From positions 54,403-118,402 of the forward strand of contig JAJNNY010000089.1 of assembly GCA_022453515.1 (NCBI GenBank): a DNA stretch of 64,000 bases, read 5' to 3'. Origin of the DNA: Astrocystis sublimbata. Its lineage: Eukaryota; Ascomycota; Sordariomycetes; Xylariales; Xylariaceae. The notes beneath the pieces were generated by a model, which did no database searches, was not told the DNA's origin, and worked only from the letters and a program-made list of their open reading frames with translations. The translations under genes and the position numbers were made by a program. Positions 1-16,824 of this stretch are shown here, piece after piece. The stretch's first letter is position 1. Each line of letters begins with the position of its first letter.

Positions 1-1130
1 AGTTGGGTTTTAATGAAAGTATATATACATAAAAAGCTCTGGGAAGCACTCTGTTCTGCCTGTTCTGCCTGTTAGACAGAAGTGGTAATCCTTCTTGGCG
101 TTTGATAAGGTTATGGTTTTGACACACCCCCAGCTTGAAAGGACTTTCCTTTTAAACTGAATAAAATCCTTTTAAACCATTGTATTACCGTTGATTTGAG
201 CCATTTGAAGGACTTCTGTAATATCCTCGAGGCCTATCATTTTAACAAATGTATTGAATTGTGGTTTGGCGAGAGGCTTGGTGAGTCCATCTGCTGCCAT
301 CTCTCTCGTAGGTGTATATTCCACATTAATAGTACTGTTTTAAACCTCCTGGCGCAGCCAGTGGCCGTGGATGTCGACGTGCCTAAGGCTGGTTTGCATG
401 TGTTCGTGCGCATCCGATGGCCTGCAGCAATGGACCATACTAACGTCAACTCATAGTTACAATAGTTAAGCCCTTGGGTAGTCCTGCACTTAAGCCACTT
501 GACATCCCCCCTATTTCAGAACTCCCAGGATCGGTGGTCACCGGCGTCAAGTCTCCTGTACCGTTAAACAGAAAATCTAGATCTTTTTATACGGATAGGG
601 CACATCCATCCCTATATCCTAGAAAGTTTCATAGTCATATAGTAAACAACTCATCACAACCGTTAAATTATTAACTTACCGCCTAATAGTATACAAAACC
701 AAGCGCCTTTTGCGACTCTACACTAAGCCGGGCAGTAGAAAGGGATGGAATAATACGTATTCTAGCACTAGTTGCCTAGCTAGGAAAATTAAATACCGAT
801 GTTATTAAAAGGTCCATATTGCGGCTTATATCCATGGCCCTGGACTAAAATCACATCGACGTCCTGTTCAGATTGCGAAGCTACGTCGTACGCTGGCCTC
901 ATCGTCTTTAACACATATTACGAAAACAGAGATTGATTTTTCCAGAAGTCTTCTTATATAGAAATGAAGCATAATTATCGTTGAAGTCGTAAACACAGTA
1001 ATAGCTCAAAGTCGTCAGTTAAGCTGGTTGTTTACCTGTCTCTCACGCTTCCAGACTGCTAAACATTGCTACAGTTCTGGGATTTGCAACCGCCTCGAAT
1101 CCGCCATGGCTATTTCGCCTTCGAGCGAGA
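1..1130. other. No gene recognised; TA-rich 5' flank
   Basis: Short open frames on both strands overlap each other and show no domain. The segment from about 880 may be the decayed upstream part of the LINE that becomes readable at 1131, but I cannot align it to anything. No promoter or RNA gene was recognised. Confidence 0.5.
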
Positions 1131-3632
<2,502 letters not shown>

Positions 3633-4100
3633 ATGTCCCGTCGTATATCTCGTCCCGCATTCTACACCGGTCATGGCTCAGTCTCAAGGTATTTCGCAGC
3701 AGCAAGCTCAGCCTGTCACGAGTCCGCTATCGCTGCTGGCGCAAGCATCCCATTCAGATGGCCACTCCGCGCAACCGTCGCAGCCCCTTCCAGGTCAGGT
3801 CTTGCACCAAGTGAAAATGCCTGGCCGGCCGAAGGCGATGAGGTGGCCTACGACAACGCCGCATCGTCTCCTGATCACACTGGGCATGACTTCATGAACT
3901 GTCTCGCCAATCACATTAGGGAGGTGCTCGATTGGTACGAGCCGAGCGTTGTCGCTCCTGAAAATGTCGACAGCCTGCTTCGACAGGTCCACCGTTTCAT
4001 TCGCTCTGCATGCAGGTACTACTAATTACAAGGCACAGTGCCGGAATAACTCTTTAATATACGCCGTGCAGATTATATCTCCTGCTTACTCTCTATCATT
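3633..4100 (+). pseudogene. Unknown protein, paralogue of the 42.6 kb gene, broken
   Basis: An open frame from ATG 3633 runs 130 codons to TAA at 4023-4025 and stays readable in the same frame (QGTV follows). It is homologous to the gene at 42585-43295: both carry a PSRSGL/PTRSGL segment, then acidic residues, then a helix pattern HIREVLDWY / YVRKVLGYY, a FIRSACRYY / FIQAICQYY-like stretch (the second with a TAG in place of Q) and QGTV. This conservation makes the frame real although I do not recognise the family. The N-terminal third is Ala/Ser rich. The TAA falls between RYY and LQGTV and is consistent with a former CAA. An intron starting near 4015 is possible instead. Function unknown. 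Confidence 0.55.
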
Positions 4101-4675
4101 CTATGCGTCTATCTGCCTTGCTGATAAAGAGACATATCGAACTTGACACGGCCTGGGTATACGCCCTATTGTTCCCATAACTAAGCAATCAAAAAGATAA
4201 CGAGAACCAAAAGCATAAATATCATTACAGCGGCGAACACTCCAAGTGGGTAAATATCCAACGGCAGGCGATTCCCCGGGCATTTGCCGTCCTATCGAAT
4301 GATTTCTTGGGATACGCATAGCTTCTTGGAATAGTGCATAGGTTCGCGCGCAACTTGTGCCAATTTTGGACGTTCTAGAGCCATTTTCGATTTAGGTGTA
4401 ATAGGGTTTAATTCGGTATTTCGATGTCTATATCTTTGGGCTGTGGCTCGTCTTATAAAGTGCAGAAATGAGTGGACTGCTGAGAGGATTATTTTAAAAA
4501 TAGTTGTGGAATGCTGAGTTTAAGAACCGCTCCGAACAGTTCGATAGAGGGAATTATTTCAAAAAAGGAAAAAAATAAAAGCCAAGAGATAGAATAACAA
4601 GCGCTTATATCATGATTCCTGTTTAAGTAGATATGACCTAGCCTACCTAATTGCCCAGTTCGCTTACCACTTGAT
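4101..4675. other. No gene recognised
   Basis: The DNA upstream of the 4.7 kb fragment is TA-rich. It may contain decayed 5' exons of that gene, since the intact paralogue at 58.4-59.3 kb has two coiled-coil exons before the conserved part, but I cannot align them. Confidence 0.4.
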
Positions 4676-5070
4676 GTGGAATCTAACCTTGACCTGAGCT
4701 GGTTAAATAGATGGTTGATCCACACACACCTCGTATCTAACGCCTCGGAGGTGATCATCTATAGTAGTTATTCTGGGTCTATATCTAGTCACAGGGCTAA
4801 CAATGGCGGCTTAGAGCCGGTCGTGAATGGCCGGGGCCCGGACCCTGCTACACAAAACGGGATCAAGCAGGAAAATCAAAAGTCACCTGAAGGAGGGCTT
4901 GCAGGCTATGGTGAAATACTAGGAGCCCGTAGCCAGGTATCATAGTTGTTCAACCAGACAAAACCGGCTCATAGACAGATATCTCTAGCAAAACGCTCGC
5001 TCCGACTCTGTCTTTCCACGCAGAGAAACAGCAAGCATCGGCATACGAACGCAACCTAGACTACTTCCGC
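4676..5070 (+). pseudogene. Decayed 3' exon, paralogue of the intact coiled-coil gene at 58.4-59.3 kb
   Basis: The frame from 4676 contains GIKQENQKSPEGGLAGY and, after a TAG near 4939, continues with LFNQTKPAHRQISLAKRS. The intact gene on the opposite strand at 58395-58748 has RIKQENEQSPGGLATY and FFNQPKPGVRQNSLAQR in the same order, with clear nucleotide similarity. Only the last exon can be followed here; upstream exons are missing or unrecognisable. The two copies lie in opposite orientation about 54 kb apart. Function unknown. Confidence 0.6.
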
Positions 5071-6675
5071 GATATTTAGTAACTATAATAGTTAGCTGCC
5101 CTTAAATAGCACGGTTAGGTGGGAGTAAATTATCCTAGCATAAAAAGTACGAGATATTTTGGTTAAGAGCTATATAAAAATATAGGATCCTGCTTACTAC
5201 TAAGGACCTATAGAATATGATAATAAATTTGTTTTTGTTTAAAAAGAAGGGTTTTTCTAGGTTAAGTACTATATAACAAGCTTTTACTTATTCACGGTTG
5301 TTCATTTTCCATAGTATTCTTACGTACAACCTCGCCTATATTAGAAGAAGTCCCTAGTATCGTTTGGTTATTCCGTATTCTTTCCACAATCAGGCTGAGA
5401 CCCGGGGAGCCTAGTATTAGCGAGTGCCATGGTTCCATGGGAAACGCTACGAGCTAACTCTCCCTTAACGTATGCACTGTTCCAATAGGTATCCTGGGTC
5501 TGTTAGGCGTCCCAGACTCAATGAAGTGATGTGTTGGCCTCTGTATTCACGTTCCAGAACGTGCCATATGTTATTTAGGTCGGCACCTGAGCAGGGCGAA
5601 AGTTTTTCAATCGACCATCTAGAACATCGTCAACCACCAATTAGCTTCATAACGCTGCATTGTCCGCCAGCTTGTCCGAACATGGGTGACTCATTACCCC
5701 ACCATTACGGGCTTGTGTAGTTGTATATTTAGCTCCTGTGTGCTAGGACATTTGCATCATCATTAGCTCGCTCTCTTTCTTTTTATGCTTTAGGTTTCCT
5801 AGAATATCCCCACTCCAGGTGGGCTTACTGCCTTTGGCCTTGCGTCTATAACGCCGTGCCGAGAGTTTGCCAAGCTCGAACACATTCTATCGCTTGCTTA
5901 CGCTTGGCATGCTATACTTTAACTACACTAATACTAATTCGCTTTATTCTACCGAGACTGTCCCTTATTTCGGTCTTTGCGCCTAATATGGGTGATTTGT
6001 GGCCCTTAGTTTAATGTATTTCCATAAACTCCAGATGACGGGCGTCAGGAGGAAATCCATTTCTCGGATCCCTATAGTTTTAGTTCTTTATTTCAAAATA
6101 GTTTATTATATTAGCTTAGCAACATGAAAATAATATTATATATAACTATATATTTATATACTTAAAACGAAGCTTAAAAATATATAGTACTATGTTCGCA
6201 CAATTTAAAAAAGTGACAAAGTAATAAACGAAGGGAGGGAGTTAAGCAAGTGGATCAACTAAATCAGTGATACCACATTCCAAAGGAGTAGACAAAGTAG
6301 GAAGCTATAGAACATACCATGTTTTCAAGGGATCTGACGCCCAATAGCGTCCCATCGCATTCTAGCTAGATTGGGCCGCAGCAGACTCGCTTTTAAAATT
6401 CATATAGGTTCTCAAATCACTATCGTTATATAACAGAATAATATATACCAGCGTTATGTTTTTAGATATACAGCCCCTGTTAGCATCTGCACCACTAGCG
6501 GGCCACATGGCAATACTCAATCAATAGAATAGCCTAAGCGTAGAGTTCCATATAAACATAAAGCAGATTCTATTCCTATTCTGTTTTCACTTCCAATGCC
6601 TCTATACAGGAAGCATCCATCGAAGGCTAATAAAAGCGAGTATACGCAGTAGGAAAGGATTTTAAGTACTTATAG
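5071..6675. other. TA-rich, no gene recognised; P450 upstream region
   Basis: The stretch is rich in TA dinucleotides. The open frame at 5472-5720 has no domain or paralogue here. A TATA-like sequence (tccatataaacata, 6548-6561) lies about 120 bp before the P450 start and could be its core promoter, but the background is so TA-rich that this is weak. Confidence 0.4.
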
Positions 6676-8487
6676 ATGGATGCTCTCATTGCTGCGGGCC
6701 TGGCCGTAGTCGAGACCGCCATTTACATCCAGCGACACGGACCCCATACGGGATACTCGGCAGCCTGGACTATCTGGAGTTGTTTCTTTACACAGTACTT
6801 GGCATTCAAATTCTATCGTATATTTCTCTATCCCCACTATTGCTCCCCGCTTTGGAAGCTTCCTGGCCCAAGGGTATGTTGCGCGATCGATTGGCAGCGA
6901 CCGTTCCATCTAACATTGATTCTAGGATAACCACGTCTTCTTTGGTCAAACTATCAACCTGCTTAGAGCTAAAACGCCCACCTCGTTATATCTCAAATGG
7001 ATGCAGGAGCATCCAAGTGCACCTTGTATTCGATATCTCTCGATTGCGAATAAAGAAGTTCTCGTGGCGAACAGCCTCCAATCCCACAAGGACCTACTCC
7101 AGACACACTGTTACTCCTTCAAGAAGCCGGATGGCCTACGGCGCATATTAAAGGAGATAGCAGGTGACGGAATCTTCATGCTCGAGGGGGAACGACACAA
7201 GTCCCAGCGGAAGATCATCAGCGGCTTCTTTTCTCCAACGAGGCTGCGGTTGCTCGAGCCTATATTCAAAAGCATGGCCCAAAGGGCAATCCACTCACTC
7301 GAGAGATCTATACCTGCGGGAGATCCAAAAGAAGAGGTCATATTGAACTGCACTGAGGTCTTTTCTAACATTACCCTAGACATTATTGGAGCAGCCACGC
7401 TGGGTGTCGAGCTAGGTAGCATTACCCAAGCGGACGGGTCGAGCTCAACAGACATTCATACCTTCCACGAGGCTTACAATGCCATCTTCACACTAGGATG
7501 GACGGGTAGGGTGCTAACGTGGGCAAATGGGTTCTTCCCTACCCGGTGGGTTCCCGTACGGGCTAATCGTCGGTTCATTGCCGCTACAAGCTGGATTACG
7601 GCAGCGCTGACCCAAACCGCCCGCGACCGGCATCATGCGGAGCTTCAAAATATAGGGGCGAGCAGTCAGCGTCAAGACGCCCCCTACCACGATCTGCTGA
7701 CCTACCTCGTAAGGGACGGCATAGCCGGGGGCCCGGCGAAGGATATCAATGAGAATGAGCTGGTTGGCCATGTATGCTCTACGATTTGCAAATAGAGTAG
7801 TTAGCGCGAAGGCTAACAAAAAGACCTCATAAGTCTAGTTGCTCCAGGTGATGGTCGCCGGCCACGAAACATCGGCAATAACACTGTCTTGGCTAGTGTA
7901 CATTATGGCGACAAACCAGCACATCCAGACTACCCTCCGCGCCGAGATCTCAGAGCTGCTGAGAGAGACCGCAAGTCCTACCTTTGGCGACATCAATAAA
8001 CTCGTATACCTAAACGGCGCCGTCATAGAAACCCTTCGTATCTACTCTCCCGGTATGTATATGACATGTTTACGGCTACAAAAATATTATGGCTAATAGC
8101 AGGCAACAAGCTACTACTATCCACCGACAAGCAGAGGCCGAAATAGTTATCGACGAAGTCGTAGTTCCGAAAGGGACGGCTATTGACATGGTTCCGTCTG
8201 TAGTGATACGAAACCCTGTTATATGGGGGGATGACGCCGACGAGGTAGACCCGACGCGCTGGACCCGTCTAGTTAGCGATCAACAATCGCCCTATGCTTT
8301 CGAGGCGTTTTCGAATGGGCCGCGAATCTGCGTAGGGCGGTCATTTGCACTTTGTGAGATCAAGATTATCCTCTTCGAGATGATTCGCAATTTCTGGTTT
8401 TTGGAAGTCGCTGAACCGTTTATTATCGAGAACCCCAGCTTAACCCTACGACCGGCTGGTCTCAAGGTACGCTGCCGACAGGTCTAA
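6676..8487 (+). CDS. Cytochrome P450 monooxygenase, four exons, apparently intact
   Basis: This is a haem-thiolate monooxygenase, probably ER-anchored and using P450 reductase. Exons 6676-6873, 6926-7771, 7839-8056 and 8103-8487 join in frame to 548 residues; introns are 52, 67 and 46 bp with GTATGT/GTATGC/GTATAT donors and CTAAC/CTAAT branch sites. Visible motifs are an N-terminal hydrophobic anchor ending in LPGPR, the I-helix oxygen-activation motif AGHETS (355-360), the K-helix ETLR (E412-R415), PTRW, and the haem-ligand loop FSNGPRICVG with Cys497. Length is normal for a fungal P450. There is no internal stop, unlike most genes here. A broken terpene synthase lies 2.2 kb downstream on the same strand, suggesting a terpenoid tailoring role; the substrate and CYP family cannot be told. 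The third intron is the least certain; its obvious GTATGT donor at 8053 breaks the frame while 8057 keeps it. Confidence 0.9.
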
Positions 8488-10340
8488 CCTGTTTATCAAG
8501 GCGTCACATGTTTAAAATATAGTTCTATAGGAGCTGGAGAAATACTATAGAACAAAAAGACTATAAACTACGTTTAGCTAGAAACCTAGAATAGCGAGCA
8601 AGTGATATTAAGCGTTAATTCCCAAATGTAAGGGGCAAAGTAGAAAGCTAATTTACCCTTGGACTTCACGGCCATAAAAGCTAAATAAAGCTCGACTATC
8701 TGGGTACCGATAGCGTGTCACGAAACTACACCACACAGCGGGAGAGGTGGGCACAGTCATGCCGCGGAGCCCTTGATTCTTAGGTAGCAATAGATAAAAC
8801 AACGAGGTTGTTCATCAGGTAGACATCGGGGCGCTCCTACCACAGAGAAAAGCTACGTGTTTCACTTAATAGTCAGAGTGAATAGGGACTAAATAGATAG
8901 TTATTAATAGCTAACGACCTAAACTAAAGGAGTGACTAGATAGCTAAACTAGAGATTTTCTTTACGCTTTAGAGGGTGCAGTCGAGCCCTTTACTCAAAG
9001 GATGGCTTACCAAAAAAGCTAATATCTCTTTAAGTTACAACGTTATCCAAAAAAAAAAAAGCTTTCTTAGGTCTTAAAAGATAGGTCTATCCTTTTTATA
9101 ACAGAATGGATAAATAGAGAAATACATAGGTAAAATAAGCCTGATTCAAAAGAGCCGGTTTTAACGTTCCTTTGTTCAGCAAGAGTTGGCACTACAACTT
9201 CTGCTGAAATTAGGTGGTTGGGAACAGGTGGCTGGGACGACCCACAGGCACCTGTGTGGCGGTGACACTGCCACACCACCCTAAATAGTAAGAACTTAGT
9301 CTTTACGCAATATACTGCATTCACCCATATAGCTCATGATATAACAACTTCCAATAGTTGTACTAATACCAGAGAAGGCGGTGACTTCCATTTGCGAGAA
9401 GTGTTTCGCACGAGCTGGCAGCATAGGCGGGTTACAGTAGCCCCTGAGGAAAGCACTTAGGCATTACAATGAACCTGGGTCGATATAAAACCATAGTAAT
9501 CAACAAAACTATCGATACTTGAAATTGTTTCGTTTATAATAGACTATTAAAAATACATACCTGGAAGGAAGAATGGACTTTTGTACTTAGGTCTAGACAG
9601 CTATACTCCTCGCTTATAATATTATTGTTAAAGGGACATTGGCACTCGAGGGTAGCGTTAAAAGGGAAATATAGGACGCAATTCCTATAACCTCCTTACA
9701 AAGAGAACTAACCACTGCGAAAATTAAGATCTTAAAGTAGAGAGGTGGACTGAACTACTTACTTGGGCTAAGGAATTAATTCGCTACTAATATTAGTAAT
9801 ACATGTACTAATATCTATTTAAGAACAGATTTCTCTATAGGCTATTTTAATAAACAATTGGTTAAAAGCGTCGTTAAACGATTAAAAACCTAAAATATCG
9901 CAATTTATAAGAAAGCCACCGCCGGCTAAAGTATAATAAACAAATAGAAGTAGAAGGAAGAAGATTATAGTAGCTGCTAACTGTAGTTTAAAAATATAAT
10001 AATATAAACTCGAAATAGTTATATATCTTTTGCTTTACAGTGTTACGGCGAGCGTACTGAGAAGCTGGGATATTGCCGGCAGTAGCAGCTAATACTCTAT
10101 TAACGAGGATATTAAGACTAGGGAGAGAAAGAGAAGAGAGAACTAGATACAGTAAGACAGCGTCCCTTTATATACGTATTGCCCTATGCGCATCCTTTCC
10201 TTATCTAGTAGTAGTTAGCTTAGTCATATATAAAAGGCCGATACTGGCCGTAATACCTAGAGACGCGGTTACCGCGATAGGGGATGGGGACAAGAATGAT
10301 CAATACATAGTTAATTCAAAAGCCATCGCTTAGTTCTGAT
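8488..10340. other. TA-rich intergenic DNA, no gene recognised
   Basis: Short frames (9067-9324 minus, 10073-10333 plus) have no domain or paralogue in the window. A poly-A run lies at 9049-9060. The rest is TA-rich and stop-filled in all frames. Confidence 0.45.
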
Positions 10341-10346
10341 ACTTCT

Positions 10347-10508
10347 TATGCCCCTTATCCTATATGTCCCTTATTCTACGTGTCCCTTATTGTACGTGTC
10401 CCTTATTCCACGTATCCCTTATTCCGTATGGCCCTTATTCCATATGTCCCTTATTCTATATGTCCCTTATTCTACGTCTCCCTTATTCTATGTCTCCCTT
10501 ATTTCGCA
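10347..10508. repeat. 16-bp minisatellite, about ten units
   Basis: A unit of the form gtcccttattctacgt repeats head to tail with variation mainly in its last five bases. The two overlapping open frames across it (Pro/Leu/Tyr-rich) are products of the repeat. It lies about 200 bp upstream of the terpene synthase remnant. Confidence 0.9.
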
Positions 10509-10649
10509 GCCTTATATACCCCGATTTCGATTATACCTATTAGTAAAAGTATAATATCCTTTATAAAATTATCATTATATAATTAAAAACTCCTATTTCT
10601 ATAACCTATTTTATATGTTGCTTTATTGCTTACTCGTGTTTATTGGATA

Positions 10650-11860
10650 GTAATAGCGACTGAACAACTATCGCGGTTGACAAGTTCTTACATGGGCTTT
10701 AGGTCCAATAAAACACCGTTTATTGATCGGGGTTCTCCCGTTCTGCCTGCTCGCAATAGTAACACAATCGAGACAGTCTTTGATCGAGCTCCACGATGTA
10801 TCACTTTATTTCCGGTCTCTATATATAAGGAGGCGCACGAGATATCTAAAGGAGCTTTCGATACCTGAGCCAATCTTTAGTATTTTGATTCATTTAAGGA
10901 ATTCCGATCGTACTCCGCAGGGCCGCAGGGGAATTTCTTCGCCATTAGCGGGCCGGGCAGCAACGTGAGAAGAGCACAATTAGCGGCTGAGATTATCGAG
11001 ACGCTATAGATATATAATGGTAAGCATCCCTCTTTGGTCTCCGTATTCCAGCTTATAGCTCCATAGATGTCGCCGAAACTCTACCCTATAGTAGCGCCTT
11101 GCGAACCTATACTAATTTACGGAATTGCCTGGTCAGCGAACGCGAGGAGACTGGCCAGGATATAGTTACAGATCTTTTCGAAAATTTCCGATCGTGTATA
11201 ACTAGAATGGATAGCAAAGGTGCTCCGGCTATAATCGATACGTTAAAATCGTACCTAGATACTTATAATAGCCGAAACGCTTTACTTCCTATTTTAAAAA
11301 AGTATATCGAGTTTAGAATACTAAATGTTAGGTTTGGGTAAGTTATTATTAACCCGCTCTAGTCCTTTTTAGCATTCTAATAACGTTATAGGATTATAGA
11401 AACCTTTATATAGTGGATAATAGGGATTTATCTAAATAAAACACAAGCTGCTATATCTCAGGACTTTTACCTTTCAGCAGGACGCGTTATAGCCCTAACC
11501 AATGATCTATACTCATGGGCGGTTAAGAGAAAAGAATCTTTAGATCGGTTATAAAACGCTGTACTAATTATAATAAAACAATATAGGATGGAGGAAAATA
11601 ACGCAGTTGCTATTCTAAAGGGCTTGGTTATATATTACGAGTAATAGACTCGACGGCTTGGTTTACAGGCTTGGGAGAATAGTGGGCGGTCTCGTACGAT
11701 GACCAGATATATCGAAGCTATGGAGCTCATACTAGGTGGCAATTGCTTTTGGAGCTCGACTTGTCCATACTATACCCGGCATGAAGAAGAGTGGCATAGT
11801 GTCAGGAACATATGTCTTACAAGACCTAAAGATGCGGCCTTCCTGAAAAGCGCTAAGTAG
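10650..11860 (+). pseudogene. Class I terpene synthase (terpene cyclase), broken by several stops
   Basis: The former enzyme would have cyclised a prenyl diphosphate using Mg2+. Signature parts appear in order: an N-terminal segment with GNFFAISGPGSNVRRAQ; LAAEIIETL-stop-IYN at the place where the first Asp-rich motif is expected; SYLDTYNSRN; NVRFG; an intron 11338-11391 (54 bp, GTAAGT, in phase); IIETFI-stop-WIIGIYL; SAGRVIAL; NDLYSWAVKRKE, matching the NSE/DTE metal motif; and LILGGNCFWSS. Stops are TAG 11007, TAG 11411, TAA 11552, TAA 11642 and TAG 11645, all explainable from Gln or Trp codons. The last Glu of the NSE triad appears as Lys. I cannot resolve the exon join near 11020-11060 or find a clean DDxxD. 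The intact P450 lies upstream on the same strand. Confidence 0.8.
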
Positions 11861-14800
11861 GGCATATTACCCTCTGTCCGGAACTAATAAATATCACATA
11901 ACCGCTTACCGGGAGTTACCCTCATTCTATAACCTATTTAGCAAATCATTTTTCCTTAAGACACTCATAAAGGAGAGCAGACGGTGATTCCCTTTGTAAC
12001 TGGGTACTCCTTTGTAGTTCATTAGCTGCCCATCTCGAATACTTCATTCACTTGACTCCTAAGTAAAATCCTGTCGCTTCTTAATGGCGGGAACCCCCTA
12101 AAGTCTCTCTAGCGAACAAGCCCGTTGTCTTGTCGAGACCGATGAAATCAAGAACCCCTAACATGACTACTATCACATCCTAGGCGATGTAGGCCAGATT
12201 GGTTATAGAAATATAGAACTAAATCTAGAGCTGTAATCCAAATGCCTTTATTCCTGGTTCAAGGACTTAGCCGCGTAGTTCTTCTTATATTAAAACAGTT
12301 CTAGGTTTTCCAACTTTATAATATGTCCTTATTCCTGGATTTCGGCATATCCGATGCTTTGGTTAGTTTTATAAATAATTCACGTGTAACTTTAACTTTA
12401 TATTTTATTAAATATCGTAAAAGCTTTTAATATTATGCTTTTATATTGTAATAGAATGTATCGTATGTTATTTTAAAACAACTGTGATACGTACATATTA
12501 AAAAAGATGATTAACAATATGGATGCAGCAGAATTACCCAACGAAATTTGTATAGCAGAGTATGGGAGGGTTATGAAACCCAGCCAGGTTTATATCCGAA
12601 AATGCGATGCCGTATCTTTTAAAGGCATAAATCGGTCTGTCGGTACTGTGTTTATAACATTAAATAGCCCTCTGTTATTTGTAAATAGCCATAATACCCA
12701 GGAAGACCACCTTAAACCAGAAAGAGCTAGGATAACTAGTTATAGCGCGATACTAGCACTATATATCCCGGATAGGTAATATGATATTTGCTAGATTTTT
12801 AAGTCGAGCAAGGATTAATATTATCTTGCACTGCTTTGTGTAAGCGTTAATAATGCTCATTAGTCCTCCTGCTTCTGCCGACGCTTTTTAGTAGCATGTA
12901 TGACGATATTATAGAGGCTACTTCTGCTAACCTTCCCTTTACTACGTTAGATACTAATACCGGTTGTCTATAGGTCCCTACTACGACCTAATAGTAAGAA
13001 AGCCGGACGGCAGGCCTAGCCCGGGGATAAGGCACGCGAGCGAGGTCCCTTCATACCCCGGGGATGACGCCGCGCGTAAGAATGCGATTAGGGAGTCACT
13101 AGATCTATAGCTTGAGATGCGGCCAACGCATTTTTAGGACAGAAACTATTTAAATATAAGGGGGGTAGGATTAGACACTAGCTTAGATGCGATTCTATTT
13201 AGGGCAAAGGGCACGTAACTAGTTTAAAAGGAGGACGGCAACTTTCACAGCACGGCTTAATTCTTATTGTGTTTATCGATTCTCTTGTTTATATAGTTAC
13301 TAGAAATATGCAACCCGACTCAGAACGGCCCTAGCCCTACTCAGATCGGTCGCAAGTCTTCATTTCCTTTATAGGGTAATAGGGGCACCCAAGCATCGTT
13401 TAGAGAAATTTGTATCGATAATATGGATTAAAAAAATAGTATATACAGGTTTAGCTGCTTAAATTAATAGAATACTAAGATTTTTTGGATTAATTATAAA
13501 TCTTAGCGTTATATATAACAAATAGCTCTATATATCTCTGTATATTTTACTAGACCTTTCCTTTAGTATGGAACACTGCTACCTACTCTTTTCCCCGATA
13601 GTATTTTCCAAGTCGGGGATGTGATAAGAAAGCTATGAATGCTAATTATCCGGGGCCTTCCCTCTCCCGGTGGAAAACGAAGTGTATATTCGGTAAGTTT
13701 AACAAGACTATCTTAATAACAAGACCAGTGAAGAATCGTTCTTGGAATATTATCCGGCTATACCCGAAGCCGAGGGATTTCCTTACGATATAGGTCTGTT
13801 ACTTGGATTTAGGATCATGCGAGAAAGATTATTATACTTAGGTGGAGCTACCAGAGTGGCTTAACCTGGGTTTAAGGATCTCCCCATAGAAGGGAACTTA
13901 TATAATAAGATCCCCCTAATAGTTTAGAATAATATAGAGCTTTCTAACCTGACCTACCGCTGAGTGATACTTCCTCCAGGTCGATAGACCTTAGGCCCGC
14001 CGCACTACAAGAATAGTATACCGATGAGGGCAAATGTATGGACTTTGGCAGATATTTTGCTAAAGAACTAATACGGTATTATTTTAACCGAAACGTCTAC
14101 CTAAAGAAAATATTCCTGGAAGGCTGATATGATTATTTTCTGTAGTATTAATATGAGTGCTGGAAGCTATAGAGTCAACCTTCGCTAAAGGATAGAATAG
14201 CAAGGCCTGTTATCTAAAATTAGGCTTGTTGTTAGATAGAAGCGATGGTATGAAATTAGGTTAAGTATAATGTATTAATTCGTGTATTAATAGAGGTGTT
14301 ATATAGCAGTCGAAATTGTAGGAGCCCCCTGTCATTTTGACATAGGTCCGTTATTAAATACTCCCTTATAGCTAATAGATATCCTACCGACTATTCTAAT
14401 GTTAGTTAAAGAGGGGTACGATATGCTAAGAACGTAAGCTATATAGGGCAATATATCCCTTTATTCTTTCATTTGTTTACGTCTTTAAGGCTTAGGATGC
14501 TTAATATACCTATGTGCATATGCTAAGGGAGGAATGATAGCTTATGGTACTACTGAAAGCTGCCCTTACATGGCAATCCTCGGCAGGAAAAAACTATAGT
14601 ATTCTAAAAAGGCATCTATACCACCTCCTCGTCCGTCGTTTACGACTAGCAAGGCAAATTAGGATGACCAACATCCTGACGGCCGCGAGCTTCCCTTGAA
14701 CAAGAGTAGGCTGTTTTGTCTGCCGGAGGGTCTCCGTCTTACGTATATAACACGTGAATAATGTCCACCTTCCTATCGCGGATTAGATGAGCAAGAGTTA

Positions 14801-15176
14801 CAGTGGCCCTTACTGGCTCACTTTGAACGCGTTTAGTCGAACAATGGAACAAAGTTCATAGGCCATTACAGCATTAGGTAGCCGTTACCGATGTAGCGAT
14901 CCCGCGTGTGGAATGTTGGCGGGAAGGATGGGTGTGCTATATTCGCCAGCCTAGTCGACTCTCGCACACACGAGGGTACTCGCAACGTTGCAACATCGAT
15001 CCAATCGTCCACTAGATGGAGAGGTGTCTCTCTCCAGCTTCCGGGTTCGAGGTTGCCGTGAGCAAGAAGAGGAGCTAGCATCCCAAGGATCGGCCAGCCT
15101 ATGTGCCATACCTCACGTACGCCCCTAACCACGTGAATAGCCATCCGGCCGCCCATCTTAGCGGCATCAAATAGGA
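11861..15176. other. 3.3 kb TA-rich stretch; no confident gene
   Basis: One frame at 12507-12779 (+, 90 codons) starts with ATG and reads like protein but has no recognisable domain. Around 12070-12200 lies a diverged copy of a dispersed repeat also seen at 17455-17585. The region 12800-14850 is stop-filled in all frames. GC rises at 14870-15230, just before the chitinase; the minus-strand frame there has no domain and the segment may be the chitinase upstream region. Confidence 0.4.
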
Positions 15177-15192
15177 GGCATATAAAAATATA
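15177..15192 (+). promoter_or_regulatory. Candidate TATA box of the chitinase gene
   Basis: The sequence ggcatataaaaatata lies about 115 bp before the expected chitinase start, in a locally GC-richer region, and is a plausible core promoter. Position and consensus only. Confidence 0.35.
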
Positions 15193-15305
15193 CATATTTC
15201 GAGGGTTTGCTAACCGTCCCGCTCTCAAGCAAGATTAAGCATCTTATAGTAGTACTCCTTTTTAATAAATTTACTTCTTTTTTTTTTCTCGAGATATAAG
15301 CCACA

Positions 15306-16824
<1,519 letters not shown>

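Noticed and set aside
10348..10586. Pro/Tyr/Leu-rich repeat proteins
   Set aside because: Translations of the 16-bp minisatellite without any flanking coding signal.
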